Source: Phocaeicola_A sp963652075 | GTDB lineage: Bacteria > Bacteroidota > Bacteroidia > Bacteroidales > Bacteroidaceae | DNA: 64,000 bases | Assembly (NCBI GenBank): GCA_963652075.1 | Contig: CAVJRQ010000033.1 | Coordinates: 8,161-72,160, forward strand | Reading direction: 5' to 3' | Part shown: positions 1 to 9,500 of the stretch, in pieces | How the letters are laid out: each line of letters starts with the position of its first letter | How positions within the stretch are numbered: position 1 is the first letter of the stretch | Notes under the pieces: generated by a model | What the model saw: the letters and a program-made list of their open reading frames with translations, nothing else | What the model was told of the DNA's origin: nothing | Database searches by the model: none | Made by a program: the position numbers and the translations under genes

Positions 1-681
1 GCGGTCGGCATGGCAAGCTGCTCCACCGATGAGACAGACAAATGGGATTCCGCCACCGGATACGCTTGGTTCAGCGAGAAGAACGTGGACTTCACCTTCA
101 AGAAAGCCACCGACGTGGCTGTAGGCGAAGCCACCTTGGTAGGTATTCCATTCACGGTAGCCACCACCCTCTCCGACAAGGACCGCACACTGAACGTGGA
201 AGTGGAAAAAGAGCCCAGTGACAACCGAACCAAGTATGAGCTGCAGACCCCGGTGGTGCTCCGTGCCAACCACTCTTCGGACACCGTTTGGATGAAGGTA
301 TGGAATGAGGAACACCTGAATACCGTTCACGACACCATCAGTGTCAGGATTATAGCCTCTGACGATTTCCTGCCCGGTTTGGAGGGAAAGACCAGTGCCA
401 ACCTCTGCCTGTACAACGGATTCGCCCGCCCGTCATGGTGGGATGATGACAGTGCCATTTGGTACATCGGCACTTTCGACCAGACGAAGATGGGCGTTTA
501 TTACGCCGTGTTTGGCAATGACGATGACCCGCGTGGGGAGATTGGTACCTGGTACGGCAACATCGCCGTGACCTATGCCATCCAGCTGCTCAACGACTAT
601 GTGACGGACAACGGGATTCTTTATCCGGACGATGACCCCAACTACCCGGGTCAGGCTCCCTATTTTGGCTATGTATGGTAG
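1..681 (+). CDS. DUF4843-type surface lipoprotein (5' end outside window)
   Basis: The frame is open from base 1, so the start codon lies left of the window. Residues A-V-G-M-A-S-C place a lipobox-like cysteine at bases 19-21, so the mature lipoprotein begins there, followed by the acidic S-T-D-E-T-D stretch typical of exported Bacteroidetes lipoproteins. About 220 mature residues, rich in beta-type sequence, resemble the DUF4843 family found after SusC/SusD genes. It sits 38 bp before a PKD-like lipoprotein, the same pair seen in the other orientation at 22983-25378. A role as an accessory surface protein of an uptake complex is inferred from that context. The ATG at base 10 falls inside the signal peptide and is not a credible start. 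Confidence 0.65.
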   Translation, partial: AVGMASCSTDETDKWDSATGYAWFSEKNVDFTFKKATDVAVGEATLVGIPFTVATTLSDKDRTLNVEVEKEPSDNRTKYELQTPVVLRANHSSDTVWMKVWNEEHLNTVHDTISVRIIASDDFLPGLEGKTSANLCLYNGFARPSWWDDDSAIWYIGTFDQTKMGVYYAVFGNDDDPRGEIGTWYGNIAVTYAIQLLNDYVTDNGILYPDDDPNYPGQAPYFGYVW

Positions 682-719
682 TAATTGACAAGGATGAATT
701 TAACTAATAGACGAGCAAA

Positions 720-2384
720 ATGAAAAAGTTATATATAAGTATGATAGTGGCACTGGGACTGATGACCGGTTGCTACGATGATAAAGGCGGAAACGATTTC
801 GACAGCCCGATGGAAGACGTGGAGATGGTTATTCCCGAATCGGCATACAGTGCTTCTTTGGGAGAGACCATTCATATCGAGCCTGTTGTCAAGACCTCTA
901 TTCCAGAGAGCGACCTGGAGTTCATGTGGGAGGCGATAGGCAGTATCTACAACGAACAAGACCGGAGCACTTACTCTCCGCTGGTGGACACGGAAAGCCA
1001 AAATAAGAACCTGGACTATCTCTGCCGCTTGGACGACAACATTACCCAGCTCAACACCAGCTACACCTGTCGCCTTCACGCACGCCAGAAGAGCACAGGA
1101 CGTGATTTCTACAGCAGCAACACCTTCACCATCACGATTGCCGGCGTGACAGGACTGATGGTGCTCTACGATGACGGCTCACAGAGCGACCTCGGAGTGT
1201 TGATGGCAGACGAGTTTATGCCCGAAGCGAACAGCATCCCCGAGAAAGCGAGTGCCGTTTCGTCGGTATATTCGAACAACAACGGTGGCGACAAGATGTC
1301 CGGCAAAGGGGTAAGCATCGTAAACATGATACCCGATTATTACGCAGGTTCGACGGAGAACTTCGACTTGGCGGCACGTACCACGGAGGGTTACTCCTTC
1401 CTCAGCAACACGGGCTTCGCCAAGAAGGGTGACTGGAGCTATATGTTCTACTTGAGCGGCGACCGTGCCGTAAACGGGAACAAACCGGATGGACTTCTTG
1501 TCAAAGACAGCTATTTCATCGGATTTGATGATGGTGAGATGTATATCTGCAGCTATTACGTATATCCGTTTCTGTTTGCTGAAATCACCCCCTCGAAACC
1601 ATGCGGTGACGGCAATTACATCTCCGTCGAACCACAGATGCTCTACATTTGGCCATACGGAGGCATACAGTATCTCGGCTATAGCCGCGAGGTGAACGGG
1701 AACAAACAGAAAGGCTTTGTCGCCTATAGCCAACTCTATCAAGGCTATTCTGCCGAATCCGCCTCTATGATGGACACGGGCAGTGACGCGGTTCCCTTCA
1801 ATCCGGCTGACATGAAGGCTGACTTGATTTGTATGAGAACGGATGCCTCCTACCACACGCTGGCAGTACTAAAGGGCGACATGGATCACACGCAATATCC
1901 GGGCGAGAACTTCTTGGTGGAATTGTATCCCAATGCCGACCCGGGCGGCGAGAGCGGAGTGGCCGGTGTCCCGTTGTACATGCACGGCATGTCCGGCTTC
2001 ACGGATATTGACAAGGCTTTCGCTTTCGACTTCGGCTCGACAAAGAACATGTGCTACTACGCTACACCTTCAGGCGTTTACCACTACGGACATGACGGAG
2101 CGACCCTCTACAGCCCCGTGACTTTGGATATGGTAGACGGCAGCGCACTGACACTGGATGGCGAAATCACCATGATGAAGATATTGGCCTCGCCCAACAT
2201 CACCACGCATTACGATGACACCGTCTTGATGGTTGCCACTTGGGAAGACGGCGCATCCGCCCTCTATGCCCTCCACCTGGACGAGTCTACAGGCAAGGTT
2301 GAGAAGGCCGTAAAGTATGACAAAACGACTGTTGACGGTTGGGATTTCGGCATCATCCGCGATGCCAACATCAAAGGTCTATAA
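720..2384 (+). CDS. PKD-like family lipoprotein
   Basis: 554 residues. The signal peptide ends in L-M-T-G-C, so the protein is lipidated at Cys18, followed by Y-D-D-K-G-G. The N-terminal quarter looks like a PKD/Ig-like beta domain, and the rest is probably a beta-propeller-like body with repeated aromatic strands. It resembles the PKD-like lipoprotein family (PF16407 type) that follows DUF4843 genes in SusC/SusD loci. Its paralogue in this window is at 22983-24599; both share the C-Y-D-D-K-G start of the mature protein. Likely a surface-exposed accessory of a TonB-dependent importer. The ligand is unknown, and no glycosidase lies next to it. It precedes the thioredoxin gene by 18 bp, so one transcript is likely. 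Confidence 0.8.
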   Translation: MKKLYISMIVALGLMTGCYDDKGGNDFDSPMEDVEMVIPESAYSASLGETIHIEPVVKTSIPESDLEFMWEAIGSIYNEQDRSTYSPLVDTESQNKNLDYLCRLDDNITQLNTSYTCRLHARQKSTGRDFYSSNTFTITIAGVTGLMVLYDDGSQSDLGVLMADEFMPEANSIPEKASAVSSVYSNNNGGDKMSGKGVSIVNMIPDYYAGSTENFDLAARTTEGYSFLSNTGFAKKGDWSYMFYLSGDRAVNGNKPDGLLVKDSYFIGFDDGEMYICSYYVYPFLFAEITPSKPCGDGNYISVEPQMLYIWPYGGIQYLGYSREVNGNKQKGFVAYSQLYQGYSAESASMMDTGSDAVPFNPADMKADLICMRTDASYHTLAVLKGDMDHTQYPGENFLVELYPNADPGGESGVAGVPLYMHGMSGFTDIDKAFAFDFGSTKNMCYYATPSGVYHYGHDGATLYSPVTLDMVDGSALTLDGEITMMKILASPNITTHYDDTVLMVATWEDGASALYALHLDESTGKVEKAVKYDKTTVDGWDFGIIRDANIKGL

Positions 2385-2402
2385 TAAACATCTAAACCAA
2401 CT

Positions 2403-3185
2403 ATGAAATTATCTACGTCTATCTTGGCTTTTGTTGTCGCCCTTCCCCTCACGGGGATGGCACAACAAAAGGCCACTTCCACCGACAAGGTGATGAAGGA
2501 AATCGAACAAGCCTATCAAGCAGCCGCACGCAAAAGTGCCCTGCATCACGACGCAACGTTCCAAGAGAATCTGAAAGCGGTAATGAATCGGGCTGACAGC
2601 TCATCCATTGCGCTTGTAAACAACTATGGTGACATCATCTACATGAGCGGACTGCTCAACGAGGTAGAGACACTCATAAGGAAATTGCCCGCGACATTGA
2701 AAAACAGCGAGGCTGGACATCAATTGATAAACGGCTTCTATGCCCTACGCCCCCTAAAGGAGGGCGAACTTGCGCCGGACTTTACGCTAAAAACCCCGGA
2801 AGGGAAAGAGATAAACCTCTATCGGTTCATCCAAGGAAAGAAGTGCGTGATACTGGACTTTTGGGCTTCTTGGTGCGGATGGTGCCGCAAGGAGTCGCCT
2901 AATGTCATGAAGGCTTACGAGGAGTTCAAGGGAGCAGACTTCGATGTCATCAGCGTGTCGTTCGACGACAAACGCAACCGCTGGGTGAAGGCCATTGAGG
3001 AGGACAAAACTCCATGGACACAGGTTAGCGACTTGTTGGGAACCAACAAGAGCGACCTCTATAGGTGGTACGACCTGAACGGCATCCCCGCCATTCTGTT
3101 GATTGACGGGCAAGGGAAGGTGCTGAAACTAAGAATGAGAGGAGAACAAATCTACAACAACGTAAAAGAGGTATTGGGAAAATGA
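2403..3185 (+). CDS. TlpA-like thiol-disulfide oxidoreductase
   Basis: 260 residues with a cleavable signal peptide (M-K-L-S-T-S to G-M-A-Q, about residues 1-20). Residues 25-110 are a helical N-terminal domain. The thioredoxin fold runs from about 120 to 260, with the redox motif W-C-G-W-C (Cys158 and Cys161) after D-F-W-A-S, and a cis-proline in N-G-I-P-A near residue 230. It should act in the periplasm, reducing or exchanging disulfides; the middle pair G-W is unusual for the family. The stop codon overlaps the next start (ATGA), so translation of the next redoxin is probably coupled. It is the first of three thioredoxin-fold genes at the end of this uptake locus. Confidence 0.85.
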   Translation: MKLSTSILAFVVALPLTGMAQQKATSTDKVMKEIEQAYQAAARKSALHHDATFQENLKAVMNRADSSSIALVNNYGDIIYMSGLLNEVETLIRKLPATLKNSEAGHQLINGFYALRPLKEGELAPDFTLKTPEGKEINLYRFIQGKKCVILDFWASWCGWCRKESPNVMKAYEEFKGADFDVISVSFDDKRNRWVKAIEEDKTPWTQVSDLLGTNKSDLYRWYDLNGIPAILLIDGQGKVLKLRMRGEQIYNNVKEVLGK

Positions 3186-4258
3186 AAAAGATACATTTGC
3201 TTGGCGTGATGATTTGCTTTGTCATGCAATCAAACGCACAATTTAGCATCAAAGCCACAGGCGTGGCTTTGGCGGACGACACAAAGATGTTACTGGAGAT
3301 GAATGGCGAGACAACCGACTCCGCCCTTGTTCGCAACGGAGAGTTCTCCCTAAAGAGCGACAAAAAGGTTTTGGTCTCCTACGCTTCATTGCGGAGTGAG
3401 GACAGTCAATGGGGTTGCGCATTCTGGCTCGGCAACGACAACGTCACAATCAACAGTGTCACCAACGAGATACTGGGAGCCAAAGAGGAAGACTACTACC
3501 AAGCCTACCAAAAGTGGATGAGCCCTGTATGGGACGAGATGAAAGCGGTGGATGCAGAACGTACAGAAGACCTTCAGACGAACGGTGGCACCAACTGGAA
3601 CTACTACTCCGGCCTGTTGAGCGGAGTTTTGAAAGAAAAAGAGGATTCCCTGTTTCTGAAGTTCTGCGACAAACACCCCAACGCCTACATCTGCCTGAAC
3701 CATATCTACAATTGCCGCGCGATGGACAAGTACGCCTTCAAGCGATACAGCGCAATGGCCGCACACCTCGACACGACCAACTTCGCCGGAGGAACTTGGG
3801 AAACATTCAAGCGCATCTACCGACTGGAGAAAACGCTGGAGCCGGGCAATCCCTTTCCTATCAACGTCAAGGGTACGGATGTATATGGCGATGAATGGTC
3901 GCTCAATGATTACAAAGGTAAGTATACCCTTATGGTGATTTCGGCTGCTACCTTCGATGGCTATCAAGCAATCTTCCCGGAACTCTGTTCGCTCTACGAG
4001 CGTTTCCATACCAAAGGGTATGACGAGTTTGACTTCTTGCTCACGCTCAATCGCAAGACCCTCCTGAAACACGCGGCCAATGCGCCTGCCAAATGGAATC
4101 TGGTAAGCGACTATAAGGAGTGGAATACCCCATTATCAAAAGATATTGAGCTTGACCATATCAACCAATTCTACTTCCTCTCGCCCGATGGAATCATCCT
4201 GTGCCACACGAGCGACTTCTCCGAAGTGAAGGCGGTTATTGAGCAAACGATGAAATAA
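3182..4258 (+). CDS. Redoxin-fold protein lacking the CxxC motif
   Basis: 358 residues with a signal peptide ending near N-A-Q (residue 20). Residues 21-100 look like the DUF4369 beta domain that precedes TlpA/AhpC domains in Bacteroidetes, then comes a helical linker. The C-terminal part from about 222 (P-G-N-P-F-P) follows a redoxin fold. At the active-site position (252-262), where F-W-A-S-W-C-x-x-C is expected, the sequence reads V-I-S-A-A-T-F-D-G-Y, with no cysteine. It is probably not a thiol oxidoreductase and may bind a substrate or partner instead. It overlaps the preceding TlpA gene by 4 bp and is followed by another redox gene after 28 bp. Confidence 0.75.
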   Translation: MKKIHLLGVMICFVMQSNAQFSIKATGVALADDTKMLLEMNGETTDSALVRNGEFSLKSDKKVLVSYASLRSEDSQWGCAFWLGNDNVTINSVTNEILGAKEEDYYQAYQKWMSPVWDEMKAVDAERTEDLQTNGGTNWNYYSGLLSGVLKEKEDSLFLKFCDKHPNAYICLNHIYNCRAMDKYAFKRYSAMAAHLDTTNFAGGTWETFKRIYRLEKTLEPGNPFPINVKGTDVYGDEWSLNDYKGKYTLMVISAATFDGYQAIFPELCSLYERFHTKGYDEFDFLLTLNRKTLLKHAANAPAKWNLVSDYKEWNTPLSKDIELDHINQFYFLSPDGIILCHTSDFSEVKAVIEQTMK

Positions 4259-4286
4259 TATCATCCGTACCTAAAGCAACCGAATT

Positions 4287-5918
4287 ATGATACGAAGAAC
4301 TCTATTGCTGATTGGCCTCGCTGTCGGTGTATGTACCGTAGAGGCTCAGAACTACGAAGCTCTCAATGACTACATGGTCAACTATTCGTCCACATGGGCA
4401 GGTAAACATTCACTGTTCCAAGAGAATGCCAACCAAATAGGCACCCCATGCCCCGACTTTCGACTAAACAGCAAACTCAACAGCAAGAAACTTAGAGGCA
4501 AATTTGTATTGCTCAACTTCTGGGCCACCTGGTGCTCAGGCTGCCGACTGCTCTCGGTAGACCTCGACTCGTTGATGATACGCAACTGCACCGACTATCA
4601 GGATGTGCAACTCATTGGCGTAAACGCTCACGAATCATTGGCAGACAAAGGCTTCGATGCGGACGAATGGTGGAAGCGTAATAAAATCGGATTCCCCTCG
4701 GTAGGAGGCAAAGCAGCCGATGAGTTGTGCGATACGCTGAAGGGTGGACACCCATGCATGATACTCATCGACAACAAGGGGATTATACGCGGACGCTGGG
4801 ACGCATGGACTCCCTCAGCGGCCAATGAGGCACGGATGGCGGTATGGGCTCTGCATGTGGTGCCAAGGGATGGAATTCAAGCCAACTCCGCCACGGTGGC
4901 GAAATACGCGATGGAAGGAAAATGGGAGGAAGCGACCTACCTGATGTCTTTGATGCCGGAGAAGTTGTCTTACGCCCCTTTGCGCTTTCAGGTACTGGCA
5001 AACAAAGACGGAGGCGATGCCGTAGGTTATCTCTGTCGGCTGCGTGAAAAGAACGAAGCGAATCGTCCCAAGAATGAGTGGGATCTTTGGGATGCAGACT
5101 CGGCCTACACGAATGCCATCACGGAGATTGTTCGTTATGTCTCCAACAAGGAGGATGCTTCGTCTGAATTGCTCTTGGCCGCCAAAGAGGCATGCGACAT
5201 GCTTGGCAGCACACGCAACGCCGCTACTCCAGAAGTTCGACTGATGAGTTACGTGCTCTCTTTCAGATACGGCAAAAAAGTGATGGACAATGCTGTGCAA
5301 AGGATGAACTATGCAAAATCAAATCCAGAAACCGTCCGCTTCGATGAGGCGATGCAAACTAAGCTGAAGGAGCAGATGAAGAGGTGGGGCATTCCTGAGA
5401 TAGAGATAGAAAAGGAGAACGGCGCAAGATCAAACCGTATACTGGATGTTGACAAAGAGACAAAGGAGAACATGGAAGGGCTCTACAAGGAAGTTCCTTT
5501 CTCAATCAGCGATAATTCCCAGGTGACGGCAACCGCCTCATTTCCTCAAAAGATGAGACCGGGAAAGAACTATATAGAGGTGAAGGTGAACATCCCTGAC
5601 GGATGGCACGCCTATGGCGATACGGAGAATAACCGCAAGCAAGGCAACATAGCCACGTCAATAGAAGTGATGCTGCCTAAGGGATTCGAGCCGGAAGGGA
5701 AAGTGGAGACGCAGCCCGCTTTGCAAGACGAGTTGACCGACCATTTCTACTTGCGTCGCAACTTCATCTGCCCAACAGAGAATAAGCTCAAAGGAGAGAA
5801 AGAGTTCCCCGTAAAGGTGAAACTGACCTATCAAATCTGCAATGGCAGCAGTTGCCTTCCCCCTACAACCTTAGAGGTGGAAGGCACCATCAAGATGAAA
5901 ATTACCATAGGATTATGA
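4287..5918 (+). CDS. Fusion of TlpA thioredoxin and DsbD-alpha-like domain
   Basis: 543 residues with a signal peptide (residues 1-20, V-E-A-Q). The N-terminal thioredoxin domain carries F-W-A-T-W-C-S-G-C (Cys83 and Cys86). Residues about 200-400 are a helical middle region. The last 130 residues form an Ig-like domain resembling the N-terminal (alpha) domain of DsbD, ending with Y-Q-I-C-N-G-S-S-C-L-P-P (Cys518 and Cys523), in the position of the DsbD-alpha cysteine pair. In DsbD this domain receives electrons from the membrane domain and passes them to periplasmic clients. Here it is joined to a thioredoxin domain without any membrane segment, so an external electron donor is expected. Last gene of locus A; no terminator was recognised after it. 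Confidence 0.8.
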   Translation: MIRRTLLLIGLAVGVCTVEAQNYEALNDYMVNYSSTWAGKHSLFQENANQIGTPCPDFRLNSKLNSKKLRGKFVLLNFWATWCSGCRLLSVDLDSLMIRNCTDYQDVQLIGVNAHESLADKGFDADEWWKRNKIGFPSVGGKAADELCDTLKGGHPCMILIDNKGIIRGRWDAWTPSAANEARMAVWALHVVPRDGIQANSATVAKYAMEGKWEEATYLMSLMPEKLSYAPLRFQVLANKDGGDAVGYLCRLREKNEANRPKNEWDLWDADSAYTNAITEIVRYVSNKEDASSELLLAAKEACDMLGSTRNAATPEVRLMSYVLSFRYGKKVMDNAVQRMNYAKSNPETVRFDEAMQTKLKEQMKRWGIPEIEIEKENGARSNRILDVDKETKENMEGLYKEVPFSISDNSQVTATASFPQKMRPGKNYIEVKVNIPDGWHAYGDTENNRKQGNIATSIEVMLPKGFEPEGKVETQPALQDELTDHFYLRRNFICPTENKLKGEKEFPVKVKLTYQICNGSSCLPPTTLEVEGTIKMKITIGL

Positions 5919-6068
5919 AAGCATTCACTATTTTTGTGGATATTCTATAGAAAAGCATTGCTTTGGCGTTTTGTCAAAAGGAATATATAACGAGGCTATG
6001 CAATAGTAACCATTATAAATAACTGCGATACGGAAACAACAGTAAAGAAAATCTATGCACCTGACGAA

Positions 6069-6368
6069 TTGGTCTGTGCAGAGGCTATACATCCGGGAGA
6101 AATGCTCAAGGATGAGTTACGGGCGTGTGGAATGTCGCAAAGGAGATTTGCGGAGATAATCAGTATGCCTTACACTGCATTCAACGAGATTATCAACGGC
6201 AAACGTCCGATAAGCACTGACACAGCGTTGAAGATAGAAGCGGCAACAGGGATAGCGGCAACCATATGGCTCGGATTACAGGCCGACTATAACATGCAGA
6301 CCGCTCGCCATGACAGTAAACTCTCGGCCATCCTGGAAAACATTCGCAAGACGGCGGCCGTCCTCTGA
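6069..6368 (+). CDS. Orphan HigA-like antitoxin, start uncertain
   Basis: About 99 residues with the HigA/VapI helix-turn-helix pattern: A-I-H-P-G-E-M-L-K-D-E-L, then G-M-S-Q-R-R-F-A-E-I-I, then N-E-I-I-N-G-K-R-P-I-S. It normally binds its own operator and neutralises a RelE-fold HigB toxin encoded upstream. No HigB gene is present; the 150 bp upstream carry none. There is no good start codon. The frame is open from 5991 but contains no ATG before 6102, and that ATG would cut the conserved I-H-P-G-E motif. The TTG at 6069 is the least bad choice. It may be a decaying remnant or a stand-alone regulator. Confidence 0.6.
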   Translation: MVCAEAIHPGEMLKDELRACGMSQRRFAEIISMPYTAFNEIINGKRPISTDTALKIEAATGIAATIWLGLQADYNMQTARHDSKLSAILENIRKTAAVL

Positions 6369-6397
6369 TATTGCACAGGGTTTTCGGGACGAAAAAC

Positions 6398-6449
6398 CAC
6401 TTATTCCGTTTTTAGAGGGGTGAAATTTGTCACTTATTCCGTTTTTAGA
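6398..6449. repeat. Direct repeat of 19 bp, 33 bp apart
   Basis: The 19-bp sequence starting CACTTATTCC and ending TTTTTAGA occurs exactly at 6398-6416 and again at 6431-6449, with a 14-bp spacer. It lies in the 204-bp gap between the orphan antitoxin gene and the end of secDF. Function unknown; it could be a tandem operator or a decayed repeat element. Confidence 0.7.
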
Positions 6450-6491
6450 AGTGGCGAGCTTCTACTCTTCCGCTGCACAGACCGACATACA

Positions 6492-6538
6492 AAAGCAGAG
6501 ACGTTCTCTCCTTTACGGGGAGAGAACGTCTCTGCTTT
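6492..6538. terminator. Bidirectional hairpin terminator after secDF
   Basis: A perfect 20-bp stem (6492-6511 with 6519-6538) closes a 7-base loop. It is flanked by A-rich sequence on the left and T-rich sequence on the right, so it can act in both directions. It ends the minus-strand secDF transcript, whose stop codon is at 6573, and any transcript from the antitoxin side. Confidence 0.85.
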
Positions 6539-6572
6539 ATTTAGTAGCCGGGCGATGCCGGACTAACTCTCT

Positions 6573-9500
6573 TTATGCTTTGGCGCCTTCTACCGGGGTC
6601 TTTTCCTCATCCGGAATCCGGTGCCCCATCGTCAGGTAAGCGATAGGCGCGGCAATGAAGAGGGAGGTCAACGTACCGATGATGACACCCAGAATCATGG
6701 CGAAGGAGAAGCTGCGGATGCTGTCTCCACCCAACACGAAGATACATACCAATACGACCAACGTACTGAGAGAGGTATTGATGGTACGTGCCAACGTGGT
6801 GTTCAGTGAGTCGTTGAACAACTGGAAGCGGTTGCGCTTGGGATAGAGACGGAAGAACTCACGGATACGGTCGAAGATAACCACCTTATCGTTGATAGAA
6901 TAACCGATAGCGGTCAGGATAGCACCGATGAAGGTCTGGTCGATTTCCAACGACATGGGCATCCATCCGTAGCACAAGGAGTAAGCACCGATAATCAACA
7001 GCGTATCGACGGTCAGTGCCACAACAGAGCCGACACTGTAAGCCACATTGTGGAAACGGACAAGGATGTAGAGGAAGATGGCAATCAAGGCGAAGATGAC
7101 TGACCAAACAGCCGATGTCTTGATGTCGTCCGCCATACTCGGTCCTACCTTCTGTGAACTGATGATGGAGCCACCCGTACGGTTGTCACGGTCGATGAAG
7201 ACTTCCAGTGTAGTACCATCGGTGAGGAGTTTACCCTCGGTCAAGGCGTTGTAGAGGAAGACCTCAATCTGCTGGTCGATATCCGTATCGTTGTCATGGA
7301 TGCGATAGTTGGTGGTTACGCGCACCGTGCGGTGGTCGGTACCCAAGGCAATGGCCTGCACGTTGGCGTCTCCCACTTTCTCCTGCAACAGGGCACGCAC
7401 GGTCTCCGGCTCGGTGGGCTGTTCAAACTGAACCACGAAGTTACGTCCACCGGTAAAGTCGATGCTCTGTGCCAAGCCTCTCACGCAGAACGATACGACG
7501 CAGATAGCGAGGATGATACCGAATACGGTGAATGAGCGTTTCCACATACCCATGAACTTATAGTTGGTGTTCTGCATCAAGTTGCGGGAGAACTTCGTCG
7601 TGAAGGTGAGGTTCAACCACTTATCCTTGTTCATGAAGTGTTCGTAAACGATACGTGTCAAGAAGACGGCCGAGAAGAACGAGCAGAGGATACCGATAAT
7701 CAACGTGGTGGCAAATCCGCGGATAGGTCCTGTACCGAAGTAGAAGAGGATGATACCCGTAATGATGGATGTCAGGTTGGAGTCGAAGATGGCTGAGAAA
7801 GCGTTTGAATAACCGTCGGCCAACGCGGCTTTCACCGTCTTGCCGGCTCTCAGCTCCTCTTTGGTACGTTCGTAAATCAACACGTTAGCGTCCACCGCCA
7901 TACCGAGGGAGAGCACCATACCGGCGATACCGGACATGGTCAGAGCCGCCTGGAAGGAGGTGAGGATACCCAGCGTGAAGAAGAAGTTGACGAACAGGGC
8001 GCAGTTGGCGACCATGCCCGGGATGAAACCGTAGATGACGCACATGTAGAGCATCAGCAATACCAGCGCGACGATGAACGAACGGACACCCTGGTTGATG
8101 GATTCCTGTCCGAGTGACGGGCCGACGATGTCCTCCTGAACGATACGTGCCGGTGCCGGCATCTTACCGGAACGGAGCACATTGGCCAAGTCTTTCGTAT
8201 CCTCCACCGTGAAGTTACCCGTAATCTGCGAGTTACCGCCGGTAATCTCACCGTTTACGTTCGGTGCACTGTAGACGCAGCCGTCCAAGACGATGGCGAT
8301 GGCGTGGTTGATGTTCTGCTTGGTCAACTGAGCCCAACGGCGGGAGCCGTCGTTGTTCATACTCATGCTCACGCAAGGTTTGCCGAAGTTGTCGAAACCG
8401 TCGGAAGCGGAAACGACCACGTCACCTTCGAGCGGTGCGCGTCCGTTGCGCTCTGTTACCTTGATGGCATAGAGTTCGAATATCTGACCGGTCTTATCCA
8501 TTTCGCTGCCTTTCACGCCCCATTTCAGACGGAGCTCACGAGGCAGGCTGCTTTGAGCCTCTTGCGAGGAGACCAAACGGTTCACCTCCGCGGTGTCGGT
8601 GTAATGGGCGTAGCCCACAACGCAACCGTAGCCCGAGTTATTGAGCTGGAGGATAGAGAGCAACGGATGGTCTTTCTTGACCTGTTCCATGGAAACGGTC
8701 TGACCGGCCGAAGCGTTCTGGTTCTTCAGTGCGGCAGCCAAGCTGTCGGCGGCACTGACGGTAGCGGCAGCGCTGTCGGCAGAAGCCTCAACGGCTGCGG
8801 GCTCCTCTTCGGTAGCCACTTCCTCTTTCGTCTCAGTCTGAGCCACAAGACGCAGCTTTTGGTCGAGCTCCATCAGGTAAGGAACAATCTCCTTGGAGTC
8901 GAAGGTCTCCCAGAATTCGAGGTTGGCCGAACCCTGGAGCAACTTTCTTACACGCTCAGGTTCTTTGATACCCGGCAGCTCCACCATGATACGTCCCATG
9001 CCACCTTCCAGCGTCTGGATGTTGGGCTGAACCACACCGAAGCGGTCGATACGGGTACGCAATACGTTGTATGAGTTGTCGATGGCAGCCTTCACTTCGG
9101 AGCGGAGCACCTTCTCCACTTCCGAGTCTGAGCTCTTCGTGTTGACCTTGTCCTTCAGCTGTTGGGTAGCGAAGATTTCGGCGAGCTTGCCTTCGGGTGC
9201 CAACTTGTGGTATTCCGATACGAATAGCGTGATAAAGTCGCTCTGACTGGTAATCTGTAGCTTGGCGGCGTTGGCCAAAGCCTGGTTGAAAGCCTCGTCG
9301 GTCTTGTGGTCGGCCAGCGTCTTCACCACATCCGGAACGGAAACTTCCAGGATGACGTTCATACCGCCTTTCAAGTCCAAGCCCAAACCGATTTCCATCT
9401 CGCGACATTGTTTCAGCGTGTACACGCCCAAGTAGACTTTCTCGTTCTGCATGGAATCGATGTAATGTGTCGCTCCCTTCGGGTCTTGCTCCGCCTTACT

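Noticed and set aside
10..681. Start of the first gene at the ATG at base 10
   Set aside because: The frame is open to base 1, and this Met lies within the signal peptide four codons before the lipidated Cys-like position.
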